Positions 1-8,411 of a stretch of 64,000 nt of DNA are shown piece by piece. The position numbers and the translations under genes are program-made. The notes beneath the pieces were generated by a model, which worked only from the letters and a program-made list of their open reading frames with translations, was not told the DNA's origin and did no database searches. The stretch spans positions 18,829-82,828 of the forward strand of contig CAMQYL010000011.1 in the NCBI GenBank assembly GCA_947039275.1. The letters run 5' to 3'. This DNA is from Amulumruptor sp947039275. GTDB taxonomy: Bacteria > Bacteroidota > Bacteroidia > Bacteroidales > Muribaculaceae. Position 1 is the first letter of the stretch, and the number at the start of each line of letters is the position of its first letter.

Positions 1-973
1 CGAGCATCTCTCCTCCGCGTGAGTAGCTGACGATGGAGCTTTGCAGCGGGCTTCCCGAACCGAAGAGAGCGGCAGTACCGAGCATCATCAACACCACTGC
101 GCAGATCTTGATGTCGGCAAAGAAGTAAAAGAGTAACAGGATGGGGATGGCACTGATCTGCACGCATGTAGCCACACCTGCGGGCTTGAACCTGTCAGCA
201 AGCTGTCCGGCAGTGAGATTGCCGACAAGCATGCCCAGTCCGGCTATGACCATCAGCCACGACATGGCATCACGGCTGAAACCAGACACGAGCGTGAGCT
301 GTGGGTCGATGAAGCTGTACCAGCAGTATATGCCAGTCTGTCCGAGGAGTATGCCGCCGAATATGAGCCATGGCGGCAGTGTGCGTATGAAGCGGAACTG
401 TCCTTTGAATCCCCTGTCTTCCAGCCCTTCCACTCTTGGTACCCAACACCGTATGGCAATGAAATTGAGTATGCCGGACACTGCCACTATCACGTATGCC
501 ACACGCCACGACAGCAGGTTGCTGACGAGTGTACCCAAGGGTACGCCGCCTAAGGTGGCTACGGTCATACCGGCTATCATCAGCGACACTGCGCAGACAG
601 CCTTGGATGGTGATGCAAGTTTGCGGGCAACGATGGCTCCGACTCCGAAGTATGCTCCGTGGGGCAGCCCGGAGATGAAGCGGGCTATACAGAGCGTCCA
701 ATATCCTGGGGCAAACGCTGCGAGCGCATTGCCTACAGCTATCATGGCGGCAAGATAGAGCATCAGCCGCCGCAGATCCATCTTTCGCACGAACAGCAGA
801 GCCGGTGCGCCGAAGCATACGCCCAAAGCATAGGCGGAGATGAACCTCCCCGCCTTTGAGATTGAAATATCCATGCTTTGGGCAAGATCACCGAGGATGC
901 CCATGGTCATGAATTCGGTGATGCCTAGGGCAAATGTGCCCAAAGCAAGAGCAAACAGTCCTTTTTTATTCAT
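1..973 (-). CDS. MFS transporter, AraJ/DHA1-like (3' end outside window)
   Basis: This is an inner-membrane proton-coupled exporter of the major facilitator superfamily; its substrate is not evident. The visible 324 residues contain about ten hydrophobic helices. They begin MNKKGLFALALGTFALGITE, typical of the AraJ/YdeA/YdhP arabinose-efflux-like branch, and include the motif RFISGLPHGAYFGVGA in helix 4 and a GNLTAGQLADRF loop in the second half. A family member is usually about 390 residues, so roughly the last two helices lie beyond the window edge. The ATG directly abuts the TAA of trpA with no intervening base, so it is very probably translated from the trp mRNA. Export of tryptophan or another indole compound is a guess from position only. 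Confidence 0.85.
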   Translation of the reverse strand, partial: MNKKGLFALALGTFALGITEFMTMGILGDLAQSMDISISKAGRFISAYALGVCFGAPALLFVRKMDLRRLMLYLAAMIAVGNALAAFAPGYWTLCIARFISGLPHGAYFGVGAIVARKLASPSKAVCAVSLMIAGMTVATLGGVPLGTLVSNLLSWRVAYVIVAVSGILNFIAIRCWVPRVEGLEDRGFKGQFRFIRTLPPWLIFGGILLGQTGIYCWYSFIDPQLTLVSGFSRDAMSWLMVIAGLGMLVGNLTAGQLADRFKPAGVATCVQISAIPILLLFYFFADIKICAVVLMMLGTAALFGSGSPLQSSIVSYSRGGEML

Positions 974-1759
974 TTATTGTCGTTTACCTATCGCCTTGAG
1001 AAGCTCGTCGACAGCCTTTTCTGGCGATTGTGGATTGGCTTCAAGGCATTTTATGAATTTGCTGCCGATGATGGCACCTGCGGAGTGGGCGCATGCGTCG
1101 GCGAACGTGGCTGGATTGGATATGCCGAAACCGATGATTCGCGGATGCTTGAGCTTCAGAGCGTCAATGCGGTCAAAGTAGGCATGCTGTTCGTCTCCGA
1201 ACGAGTCACGGGTGCCTGTTGTGGCGGCTGCCGACACCATGTATATGAAGCCGTCGCAATGTTCGTCTATAAGCTTTATGCGGTCATCAGATGTTTCTGG
1301 TGTGATAAGCATGATCATCGGTATGTCATAGCGGCGGCACATATCTTTGTAGTCGCTCAGATACTCGGCAAAGGGCAGGTCGGGAATGATGATGGCATCA
1401 ATGCCTATCTCCTTGCATTCCTTGAACAGTCGTTCAGGTCCGTACTGGATGATGGGGTTGAGATACCCCATCAGCACGAGCGGGATGTCAGGCGATGACT
1501 TGCGGGCTTCTTTGACTTGCTGGAGCAGCAGCGACAGGGTCATGCCGTTGCGGAGCGCGATGGTGGAGCTGTTCTGGATGGTCTTGCCATCAGCCATAGG
1601 GTCGCTGAAAGGTATGCCAACCTCTATCATGTCTACGCCGCCGCGATCGAGAGCTTCGATGATCTGCGCTGTTGAATCCTTGTAGGGGAATCCGGCTGTG
1701 AAATATACCGACAGTATGTCTTTATCTTTTTTACTTAGAAGTGTGTTGAGTCTGTTCAT
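974..1759 (-). CDS. trpA: Tryptophan synthase alpha subunit
   Basis: TrpA is cytoplasmic. It cleaves indole-3-glycerol phosphate to indole and glyceraldehyde 3-phosphate and passes indole through a tunnel to TrpB. The 261-residue length is normal. The catalytic acids are visible in VDMIEVGIPFSDPMADG: Glu46 and Asp57. The TIM-barrel phosphate-binding end IIGFGISNPATF is present near residue 208. The ATG overlaps the trpF stop by four bases (ATGA), indicating translational coupling. It is the last biosynthetic gene of the operon and is followed immediately by an MFS gene. Confidence 0.97.
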   Translation of the reverse strand: MNRLNTLLSKKDKDILSVYFTAGFPYKDSTAQIIEALDRGGVDMIEVGIPFSDPMADGKTIQNSSTIALRNGMTLSLLLQQVKEARKSSPDIPLVLMGYLNPIIQYGPERLFKECKEIGIDAIIIPDLPFAEYLSDYKDMCRRYDIPMIMLITPETSDDRIKLIDEHCDGFIYMVSAAATTGTRDSFGDEQHAYFDRIDALKLKHPRIIGFGISNPATFADACAHSAGAIIGSKFIKCLEANPQSPEKAVDELLKAIGKRQ

Positions 1760-2391
1760 CTTTTCAATGAGTTTGCAAAGTTAGTGAGTTTTTCTGAGTC
1801 TTTGATGCCTGGCGCTGATTCAAAACGGCTGTTGAGGTCTATGCCGGCGAGATGTGGTTTGCTGAAAGCGGCAAGCACTTCATTTGCCGAGTCAGGGCTG
1901 ATGCCGCCGCTGAGCAGATAAGGGATGTCAAGATCGTAATGGTCAAGTACTGACCAGTCAAAGCGTCTGCCGGATCCTCCGCATTTAGGTGTCTTGGTGT
2001 CTAAAACCAGCATTTCCACCGTTTGCTCATAGTCTCTGAGTGACGAAAAGTCGAAACCGTCATCGATTCCGAAGGCTTTCCACACATGTAGTCCGTGTGA
2101 TCTTAGCTGGCGGCACATGTCTGGTGTTTCAGAGCCATGGAGCTGTATCGTGTCGATTCCGTAGGCGGCGCAGGTAGACAGGATTGATTCTGGTGTCTCG
2201 TTGACGAAGACCCCTACCGGGTGCGTAGTGGACGGAAGCAGTGAGATGTTGCATGCAGGCATCCCGATGGCTGTGCGAGGCGTATGCTCCCAGAATATAA
2301 AGCCCATATAGTCGGGCTTGAGCAGGGATATCTGGCGTATATTGTTAGCGTCACGCATGCCGCATACCTTGATGACCTTGCCGCGTATCAT
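1756..2391 (-). CDS. trpF: Phosphoribosylanthranilate isomerase
   Basis: TrpF carries out the Amadori rearrangement of N-(5'-phosphoribosyl)anthranilate to CdRP, the third step after anthranilate formation. The 211-residue TIM barrel contains the N-terminal KVCGMRD motif with the catalytic Cys, the conserved QLHG segment, and LDTKTPKCGGSGRRFDW with the catalytic Asp. The phosphate-binding loop LLSGGISPDS and the GIDLNSRFE end are also present. It overlaps trpC upstream and trpA downstream by four bases each. It is a stand-alone protein, not fused to TrpC as in enteric bacteria. Confidence 0.97.
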   Translation of the reverse strand: MIRGKVIKVCGMRDANNIRQISLLKPDYMGFIFWEHTPRTAIGMPACNISLLPSTTHPVGVFVNETPESILSTCAAYGIDTIQLHGSETPDMCRQLRSHGLHVWKAFGIDDGFDFSSLRDYEQTVEMLVLDTKTPKCGGSGRRFDWSVLDHYDLDIPYLLSGGISPDSANEVLAAFSKPHLAGIDLNSRFESAPGIKDSEKLTNFANSLKR

Positions 2392-3167
2392 ATCTGTAAT
2401 GTGCTGTCAATGAATTGTTTCAGTGCATCGGCTGGACTGTCATGGCGCATGAACGTCTCGCCGATGAGAAATCCGCGGTAGCCTGCATCACGGAGTCGGC
2501 GCACTTCATCCATTGATGTCAGCCCGCTCTCGGCTACTTTGACCACTTTGTCAGGGAGTATGGAGGCGATGTGTAGCGACAAAGCCGGGTCAGTACGGAA
2601 TGTGGTCAGATCGCGGTTGTTGACTCCCACCATATCGGCACCATCGGGCAGCTTGTCAAGCTCGGCGGCATTGTGTACCTCTACCAGCACCTCTAATCCA
2701 AGGCTGTGGGCATAGTCGGTGAAGCGTTGCATTTCATCTGCTGTCAGCACGGCTGCAATCAGCAATATTGCTGATGCTCCGTATATCCGTGCTTGTGCTA
2801 TCTGATACTCGCTTATGGTGAAGTCTTTACGCAGCAGAGGCATTGTCACCAATGAAGATGCAACTGCGAGGTCGGTCAGTGCTCCTCCGAAATAGGGAGT
2901 ATCGGTCAGCACTGAGCATGCTGCCGCGCCTGCCTGTTCGTAGCCTGGCACTATATTGCACACCATCGCCTTGGGGTGAATCTCTCCCTTTGACGGACTG
3001 CGGCGTTTGAACTCGGCTATGATGCCTGTTGGGCTTTGCAGCAGCGCGGTTTTCATCGATGGGGGTAGCGGAGCGTGGAATGCCGTAGGGATGCCTCCGA
3101 CAAGTGCCATCTCGGCTGCCACTTCTCGACGCTTATTGTCTACTATCTGGTCAAGGATATTTGCCAT
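2388..3167 (-). CDS. trpC: Indole-3-glycerol phosphate synthase
   Basis: TrpC closes the indole ring, converting CdRP to indole-3-glycerol phosphate with loss of CO2 and water. The protein is 259 residues, the length of a monofunctional IGPS. The catalytic Glu/Lys motif IIAEFKRRSPSKG lies near residue 50, the second lysine is in MPLLRKDF, and VGVNNRDLTTF and VAESGL complete the barrel signature. The gene starts five bases after trpD and shares an ATGA overlap with trpF. Confidence 0.97.
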   Translation of the reverse strand: MANILDQIVDNKRREVAAEMALVGGIPTAFHAPLPPSMKTALLQSPTGIIAEFKRRSPSKGEIHPKAMVCNIVPGYEQAGAAACSVLTDTPYFGGALTDLAVASSLVTMPLLRKDFTISEYQIAQARIYGASAILLIAAVLTADEMQRFTDYAHSLGLEVLVEVHNAAELDKLPDGADMVGVNNRDLTTFRTDPALSLHIASILPDKVVKVAESGLTSMDEVRRLRDAGYRGFLIGETFMRHDSPADALKQFIDSTLQI

Positions 3168-3172
3168 GTCTG

Positions 3173-4168
3173 TCAGGAGTTTATGGTTACAAAACGGCGG
3201 AATGCTTCAAGTGCGCGTCCGCTTTCAAGTGACTCGCGGGCGGTGGCTACGGCATCGTCAAGGGTCATCTGTGGCTCTATGGTTTTCAGGGCGAAAGCGG
3301 CGTTGGCTATCACGCAGTCGGCTTGTGCCGTGGAGCCTTTTCCGCCCAGCACACGGTCAAATATCGCTGATGCTTCCTCTACGCTTTCACCGCCGTAGAG
3401 GTCGCTCTCATGCACAGATGACAGTCCGAGCATGGCTGCATCCATGAGCCTCTCGCCTTCGGCTGACGCGACTTTAAATGGCGAAGTCAGCGAAATCTCG
3501 TCATATCCGTCAAGCGAGTGTACCACGGTGGAGTTGACTCCTTGCTGGCGCGCTATGTAGTCATACAGGCGGAGCAGTTTCAGATTATACACGCCGAGAA
3601 GCTGATACTTGGGCATGACGGGGTTGACGAGCGGACCGAGCATGTTGAAAAATGTCCTTACACCGAGGGCTTTGCGCACTGGCCCGACGCTCTTGAGCGC
3701 AGGGCTGAATAGCGGAGCATGCAGGTATGCCACACCGCTCTCGTCAAGCGAGCGTCGCAGGCGGTCGTTATCGGCGGTGAACTTGACTCCATGCTGCATC
3801 AACACGTTTGATGCACCGGATACGCTGCTTGCACCGAAATTGCCATGTTTGACGACCCTTCGCCCTGCTCCAGCCACTACGAAGCAGGTAGCGGTGGAGA
3901 TGTTGAAGGTGTTCTTGCCGTCACCGCCGGTACCTACGATGTCTATGGCATCGGAACAGTCAAGATCGACGGGATTGCGCCTCTCAAGCACGGCATCGCG
4001 GAATCCGCTCAGTTCGTCCTGAGTGATGCTTCGCATCAGGAACACAGTCATGAATGCCGACAGCTGTGCCTCGTTATAGATGCCATCGGCTATATTGAGA
4101 AGCACACGGCGTGATTCCTCACGTGAAAGGCTCTTGTGCTCAAACATTTTGTATAACAGGTCTTTCAT
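3173..4168 (-). CDS. trpD: Anthranilate phosphoribosyltransferase
   Basis: TrpD transfers phosphoribose from PRPP to anthranilate. The 331-residue protein shows the glycine-rich PRPP loop DIVGTGGDGKNTFNIST near residue 78, KHGNFGASSVSGASNVL, and FNMLGPLVNP, all diagnostic of the family. It is separate from TrpG, unlike the enteric fusion. The gap to trpG upstream is eight bases and to trpC downstream five bases, consistent with a single transcript. Confidence 0.97.
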   Translation of the reverse strand: MKDLLYKMFEHKSLSREESRRVLLNIADGIYNEAQLSAFMTVFLMRSITQDELSGFRDAVLERRNPVDLDCSDAIDIVGTGGDGKNTFNISTATCFVVAGAGRRVVKHGNFGASSVSGASNVLMQHGVKFTADNDRLRRSLDESGVAYLHAPLFSPALKSVGPVRKALGVRTFFNMLGPLVNPVMPKYQLLGVYNLKLLRLYDYIARQQGVNSTVVHSLDGYDEISLTSPFKVASAEGERLMDAAMLGLSSVHESDLYGGESVEEASAIFDRVLGGKGSTAQADCVIANAAFALKTIEPQMTLDDAVATARESLESGRALEAFRRFVTINS

Positions 4169-4176
4169 CTTTGCTT

Positions 4177-4740
4177 TCAGTGGTTTATCCAGTTGCGTAA
4201 TATGTTGATGCCCTCTGGCGTAAGTATTGATTCGGGATGGAACTGCACTCCGCGTATGTCATATTCCCGATGTCGCAGAGCCATGATTTCGCCATCGGGG
4301 CTGGTTGCGAGGATTTCAAGACAGTCAGGGAAACTGTCTTTGCTTACCACCCACGAGTGGTAACGTCCCACATCCAGTCTGTCAGCTAAGCCTTCAAAGA
4401 GATAGTCCGGCTGGTTGACGGTGATGGTTGATTTCACTCCGTGGTACACGTTGGGGAGGTTCTTGAGTTTTGCTCCGAAGCGTTCGCCTATCGCCTGATG
4501 TCCGAGGCATATGCCGAGTATAGGTTTTGAGGTCGCGTAACGTTGGAGCATCTCTGGCACTATGCCAGCCTCGGAGGGTATGCCTGGTCCCGGAGAGATG
4601 ATGATTTTGTCATATCGCTCTATGTCGTCTATGCCTATCATGTCATTGCGGCAGATTTCAGGTTCGATGCCCAAAGAGCGTATGGCATGCACTATGTTGT
4701 ACGTAAACGAGTCGTAGTTGTCTATGATGAGAAGTTTCAT
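4177..4740 (-). CDS. trpG: Anthranilate synthase component II (glutamine amidotransferase)
   Basis: TrpG hydrolyses glutamine and delivers ammonia to TrpE. It is a 187-residue class I amidotransferase. The nucleophile is Cys78 in GICLGHQAIG, and the His168/Glu170 pair lies in VQFHPES. The oxyanion motif SPGPGIPSEAG is near residue 50. The gene may also serve p-aminobenzoate synthesis, as family members in other bacteria do, but no pabB lies nearby. It begins 18 bases after trpE. Confidence 0.96.
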   Translation of the reverse strand: MKLLIIDNYDSFTYNIVHAIRSLGIEPEICRNDMIGIDDIERYDKIIISPGPGIPSEAGIVPEMLQRYATSKPILGICLGHQAIGERFGAKLKNLPNVYHGVKSTITVNQPDYLFEGLADRLDVGRYHSWVVSKDSFPDCLEILATSPDGEIMALRHREYDIRGVQFHPESILTPEGINILRNWINH

Positions 4741-4758
4741 AATGCTTGGATTTAGTGA

Positions 4759-6162
4759 TTAGTGACCGAATTGGCTGGCATATACCAGTGCTGTGCGGAG
4801 TGCACCGAGTTTGTTGCCGGTCTCTTTGAGCTCGCTCTCAGGCACCGAACGCGCCACCACTCCGGCTCCTGCCTGACTGTAGAGCGTATGGTCTATGCTG
4901 AGGAAGCTGCGGATGGTGATGGCTTGGTTGAGATCTCCGTTGAATCCCACTACGCCTATGCAGCCGCCGTACACCACGCGTGAATGTGGCTCTATGTCAT
5001 TGATGAGCTGCATGGCTCTGACTTTGGGCGCGCCGCTGAGAGTCCCGGCAGGGAAGGTGTCGGCAAACAGGCGGAGCGTATCTGCACCTTCGGGCAGCGT
5101 TGCCTTGACACGTGACACCATGTGGATTACATGGCTGTAATACTGTATTTGGCGCAGGAAGTCGATGCTGACTTTGCCTCCGCTGCGGCTGAGGTCGTTA
5201 CGGGCGAGATCCACGAGCATGATATGTTCGGCATTCTCTTTTTCGTCATCAAGCAGTGCTGCAGCTAACTCATGGTCGCGCTGGTCGTCACCTGTGCGCT
5301 TGAACGTGCCGGCTATGGGGTCGATATAGGCTGTGTCACCCTTGACCCTTAGGTGTGTCTCGGGAGATGATCCGAACATGCGGAAATCGCTGAAATCAAA
5401 GTAGAAGAGATAGGGCGAGGGGTTGACGCACCGCAATGCGCGGTACACATTGAATTCGTCGCCGCTGAATCGCTGTTCGTGGCGGCGTGACAACACTATC
5501 TGGAAAACATCGCCACGCATGGCATGGTGTATTCCACGCTCGACCATATGGATATAATCATCATCGGTGATGGGCGATGTCGGATCTCCTATGAGCTGGA
5601 AGGGGTACTGTGCGATATTGTTGTTGTGGATGACGCTGATGAGTTCGTCAATGCCCGATACTTCTCCCGGTAGGATACGCTCATAGATGGTCAGCTCGTT
5701 TTTGTAGTGGTTGAGACTGATGACATAGCGGTAGAAGATATACTTCATGTCGGGGATGCTGCGGAATTTCTCTTCGCGTGGCTGGATGTCCACCTTTTCG
5801 AAATAGCGGACTGCATCGTAGGCGGTGAAGCCGAAGAGCACGTTGTCGCTTTCCGTCTCTCCATCAAACTCATAGCTGCGGAGGTAGCTGTTGAATGCCG
5901 GTATCACTCCATCGCAATCCTTGACAGTAACAGTATCCGAGCTGCCGTCAGGTCGGGTCATCGTGATATGTTCGTCTTGCACGGTGAAAGCTCCTGTGGG
6001 TTCAACGCCGATATAGCTCATGGCGTTGGATGAGGTGTGGTAATCCGAACTCTCAAGGAGAGCAGATGAGGGATGGAGGTCGCGTATTTTAAGATACAGG
6101 CTGACCGGGGTCTCAAGGTCGGCAGGTATGATGCGCTTGTTGATATGTATTTTGCAACTCAT
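4759..6162 (-). CDS. trpE: Anthranilate synthase component I
   Basis: TrpE aminates chorismate and removes pyruvate to form anthranilate, the committed step, and is normally feedback-inhibited by tryptophan. The 467-residue protein has an N-terminal domain with LLESSDYH, matching the LLES tryptophan-binding element of the family. The C-terminal chorismate-binding domain contains GDVFQIVLSRR, SSPETHLRVKG, PIAGTFKR and VRAMQLINDIEP. The LLES motif suggests the enzyme itself senses Trp in addition to the transcriptional attenuator upstream of trpB. It is 13 bases downstream of trpB. Confidence 0.97.
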   Translation of the reverse strand: MSCKIHINKRIIPADLETPVSLYLKIRDLHPSSALLESSDYHTSSNAMSYIGVEPTGAFTVQDEHITMTRPDGSSDTVTVKDCDGVIPAFNSYLRSYEFDGETESDNVLFGFTAYDAVRYFEKVDIQPREEKFRSIPDMKYIFYRYVISLNHYKNELTIYERILPGEVSGIDELISVIHNNNIAQYPFQLIGDPTSPITDDDYIHMVERGIHHAMRGDVFQIVLSRRHEQRFSGDEFNVYRALRCVNPSPYLFYFDFSDFRMFGSSPETHLRVKGDTAYIDPIAGTFKRTGDDQRDHELAAALLDDEKENAEHIMLVDLARNDLSRSGGKVSIDFLRQIQYYSHVIHMVSRVKATLPEGADTLRLFADTFPAGTLSGAPKVRAMQLINDIEPHSRVVYGGCIGVVGFNGDLNQAITIRSFLSIDHTLYSQAGAGVVARSVPESELKETGNKLGALRTALVYASQFGH

Positions 6163-6175
6163 GGTGTCTTGTCGG

Positions 6176-7363
6176 TTATTTGTGTGTCAGATATGTGTGC
6201 AGATCTTTGTCACCGCGTCCGGAGAGGTTGATGACCACGGTGTCATCTGGTGCGAAACGCTTCAAGTCAAGCACTCCGAGAGCGTGTGCACTTTCAAGTG
6301 CCGGTATGATGCCCTCGGTGCGCGTGAGGTTGTAAGCGGCATCCAATGCCTGTCGGTCGGTGACAGGTAGCACTTCGGCGCGTCCTGAAGTGGCAAGGAA
6401 GGCGTGGAGCGGACCTATACCAGGGTAGTCAAGACCGGCTGATATGCTGTATGGCTCGATAATTTGTCCGTCAGGGGTCTGCATGACGTAGGTGCGTGCT
6501 CCGTGGATGATGCCCTCAGATCCGGCGCACATCGTAGCGGCTGTCTCAGAGGTGTTTGCTCCCAATCCGGCTGCTTCAGCTGCGATTAGCCTGACGGCAG
6601 GCTCGTTGATGAAGTGGTAGAACGCTCCGGCGGCGTTGCTTCCTCCCCCTACACATGCTATCACATAGTCAGGAAGTTCGTTGCCTGTCATGCCCAGAAG
6701 CTGTGAGCGTATCTCCTCTGAAATCACGCTTTGGAAGTATGCTACAATTTCGGGGTAGGGATGAGGACCGACCGTCGAGCCGATTATATAGTAGCTGTCC
6801 GGGTTACAGCACCAGTCGCGTATAGCTTCGTTGGTGGCATCTTTGAGGGTCATGTTGCCCGAGGTGACCGGCTCTACCCGCGCTCCGAGCATTTGCATGC
6901 GTTGCACGTTGGGCTGCTGACGTTCTACGTCGGTCTTGCCCATATATACCACGCACTCCATGCCTAAGAGAGCGCATACGGTTGCTGTAGCCACGCCATG
7001 CTGACCCGCACCAGTCTCGGCAATGATGCGGTGCTTGCCCATGCGCTTGGCGAGAAGCGCTTGCCCGATGGCATTGTTGATTTTGTGTGCGCCTGTGTGG
7101 TTGAGGTCTTCGCGCTTGAGATAGATGTTGGTGCCGTATTGTGCGCTAAGACGGTCTGCGCGGTAGAGGGCGGAGGGGCGTCCCACATAGTCACGCATCA
7201 GACGGTCAAATTCGCGCATGAAATCGTCGTCGTTGACATAGCGGTCAAAGGCTTCGCCGAGTTCTTTGACGTTGCGGTGCAGGATTTCTGGGATATATGC
7301 GCCGCCGAAGCGTCCGTAATAACCGTTGGTGTCCACTGGAAGTAGTCGTTGGTACTTTTTCAT
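6176..7363 (-). CDS. trpB: Tryptophan synthase beta subunit
   Basis: TrpB joins indole and serine to form tryptophan using PLP. The 395-residue length is typical of the TrpB1 class. The PLP lysine is Lys94 in LNHTGAHKINNAIGQA. The substrate loop AETGAGQHGVATA and the phosphate-binding CVGGGSNAAG are intact. In this operon trpB is first and trpA last, so the two subunits of one enzyme are at opposite ends, an order often seen in Bacteroidota. Its leader holds the Trp-rich peptide gene and terminator described separately. Confidence 0.97.
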   Translation of the reverse strand: MKKYQRLLPVDTNGYYGRFGGAYIPEILHRNVKELGEAFDRYVNDDDFMREFDRLMRDYVGRPSALYRADRLSAQYGTNIYLKREDLNHTGAHKINNAIGQALLAKRMGKHRIIAETGAGQHGVATATVCALLGMECVVYMGKTDVERQQPNVQRMQMLGARVEPVTSGNMTLKDATNEAIRDWCCNPDSYYIIGSTVGPHPYPEIVAYFQSVISEEIRSQLLGMTGNELPDYVIACVGGGSNAAGAFYHFINEPAVRLIAAEAAGLGANTSETAATMCAGSEGIIHGARTYVMQTPDGQIIEPYSISAGLDYPGIGPLHAFLATSGRAEVLPVTDRQALDAAYNLTRTEGIIPALESAHALGVLDLKRFAPDDTVVINLSGRGDKDLHTYLTHK

Positions 7364-7390
7364 ATTTAAAGAGTTTTTTATAATAAGCGA

Positions 7391-7432
7391 TTAAAAAAGA
7401 AGAGCCATCAAGTAATGTTTACTCGATGGCTC
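7391..7432 (-). terminator. Attenuator hairpin upstream of trpB
   Basis: On the minus strand GAGCCATCGAGTA (7432-7420) pairs with TACTTGATGGCTC (7414-7402), 12 of 13 pairs around a 5-base loop. It is followed by TTCTTTTTT, the layout of an intrinsic terminator. It lies 28 bases before the trpB start and after the leader peptide stop. An upstream element TCGATGGC (7512-7505) is perfectly complementary to GCCATCGA in the 5' arm and can act as antiterminator. This also serves as the description of the 320-base space 7364-7683: attenuator, leader peptide and promoter. Confidence 0.85.
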
Positions 7433-7481
7433 CATGATAAAGTTATGGGAGAAATGTCAGACGCTATGGGTCAGCCGTTGA

Positions 7482-7565
7482 TCAGTATAGATATATACAT
7501 GATTGCCATCGATGTTTATCACCGATGCGCCACCAACGATTGACTGATGTGATTGCGTTATACAT
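7482..7565 (-). CDS. trpL: trp operon leader peptide (27 aa, three Trp codons)
   Basis: This short frame runs from ATG (preceded by AAAGAAGAAA) to TGA and encodes 27 residues. Tandem Trp codons 11-12 sit in the stretch VNRWWRIG, and a third Trp is at codon 20 (HRWQ). It begins about 20 bases downstream of the predicted transcription start. The RNA segment covering codons 8-11 (7544-7534, GUCAAUCGUUG) can pair with 7480-7470 (CAACGGCUGAC), just after the stop codon. The codons around Trp20 contain the antiterminator TCGATGGC. Ribosome stalling at the WW pair would open both local pairings and free the antiterminator. The peptide has no other expected function. A longer overlapping frame without Trp exists but has no promoter-compatible start. 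Confidence 0.8.
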   Translation of the reverse strand: MYNAITSVNRWWRIGDKHRWQSCIYLY

Positions 7566-7590
7566 TTTCTTCTTTGCACTAAAGATGTTG

Positions 7591-7621
7591 CAAATATATG
7601 GCGTTTTGAGATTATATACAA
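7591..7621 (-). promoter_or_regulatory. Promoter of the trp operon
   Basis: On the minus strand TTG (7621-7619), a 20-base spacer and TATATTTG (7598-7591) match the Bacteroidota primary-sigma consensus (-33 TTG, -7 TAnnTTTG). The start would fall near 7585, leaving about 20 bases before the leader-peptide ATG. Confidence 0.75.
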
Positions 7622-7683
7622 GTTTTTGCCAATAAAAGTTCTCCGTAGCAATCAAATTACTGTAATATTCGCCGTTTGATTGT

Positions 7684-8394
7684 CTATTTGATGCGGAACA
7701 TATAGCCGGCTGTCACCTCTATGGAGCTTGGACGTGATGAGGAGAACGTGGCTTTTTTGTCTGATTCAAAGAGGTTACCGAGTCCGAAGTAGTAGCGGGC
7801 TTCTATCAATACGCTGTTGCGTGGATTGATTTTCCACTCGCCACCGATGCCGGCTGTGATGCCGTAGTCAATCTTGTTTTTGATCGGCATGGTCATCTGG
7901 GCAGTTTCGCGCGAGTTGACCGGGTAGCCTTTGACACTGTTGATATTGTTGTAGTCAAAATTGGCTTTGGCACTGTTGGCTATCATAAAAGCTATCTCGG
8001 GTCCGAGATTGATTATGCAGTTGAATTTCTTTGGCCCGAAATATATATGTGTCATCACAGGGATGTTGATGTACGTCAGGCTGCGGCTGAACGAGAAATC
8101 CTGTCCCGGATCATAGCTTTCTTTCCATCCTCGTTGGCTTATGTTGATTTCACCGACCACTCCGACATGCTTTTCTTCGGTGTATCTCACCACGGCTCCG
8201 ACTGTCCAGCCCATGAGCATTGACTCCGGCACCTTGGGCATGAATGATACATTTGACATGGTGACACCGGCTCTGCCTCCCACCGAGAGGTTTGAGCGAT
8301 AGGTTCTTTGGGCAGTGGCTGAGGGAGCTGCCGCCATAGCGCAGAGAGCTATGAGGGAGAGCATTACGGATTTCACTGAGTGTGATGTCTGCAT
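7684..8394 (-). CDS. PorT-like outer-membrane beta-barrel protein
   Basis: A predicted outer-membrane barrel of 236 residues. The ATG at 8394 gives a clean signal peptide (MQTSHSVKSVMLSLIALCAM, cut after SATAQ). An upstream in-frame extension would overlap the preceding gene and destroy this signal. The mature part alternates short hydrophobic strands (LSVGGRAGVTMSNVSF, VGVVGEINISQRGW, NCIINLGPEIAFMI, NSVLIEARYYFGLGNLF) and ends in an aromatic/basic C-terminus (AGYMFRIK), as in the PorT/outer membrane protein beta-barrel family. It follows the LysM gene by 17 bases and is the last gene of the PBP operon. Its specific role is unknown. Confidence 0.8.
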   Translation of the reverse strand: MQTSHSVKSVMLSLIALCAMAAAPSATAQRTYRSNLSVGGRAGVTMSNVSFMPKVPESMLMGWTVGAVVRYTEEKHVGVVGEINISQRGWKESYDPGQDFSFSRSLTYINIPVMTHIYFGPKKFNCIINLGPEIAFMIANSAKANFDYNNINSVKGYPVNSRETAQMTMPIKNKIDYGITAGIGGEWKINPRNSVLIEARYYFGLGNLFESDKKATFSSSRPSSIEVTAGYMFRIK

Positions 8395-8411
8395 GTAGTT
8401 AGAGTTCAATC

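Noticed and set aside
7457..7651. 64-residue open frame on the minus strand upstream of trpB
   Set aside because: It starts upstream of the predicted transcription start, contains no Trp codons and overlaps the better supported 27-codon leader peptide in another frame.
7391..7680. T-box or protein-binding (TRAP-like) leader for trp
   Set aside because: No T-box sequence or specifier loop and no series of GAG/UAG triplets were seen. The WW leader peptide explains the terminator better.
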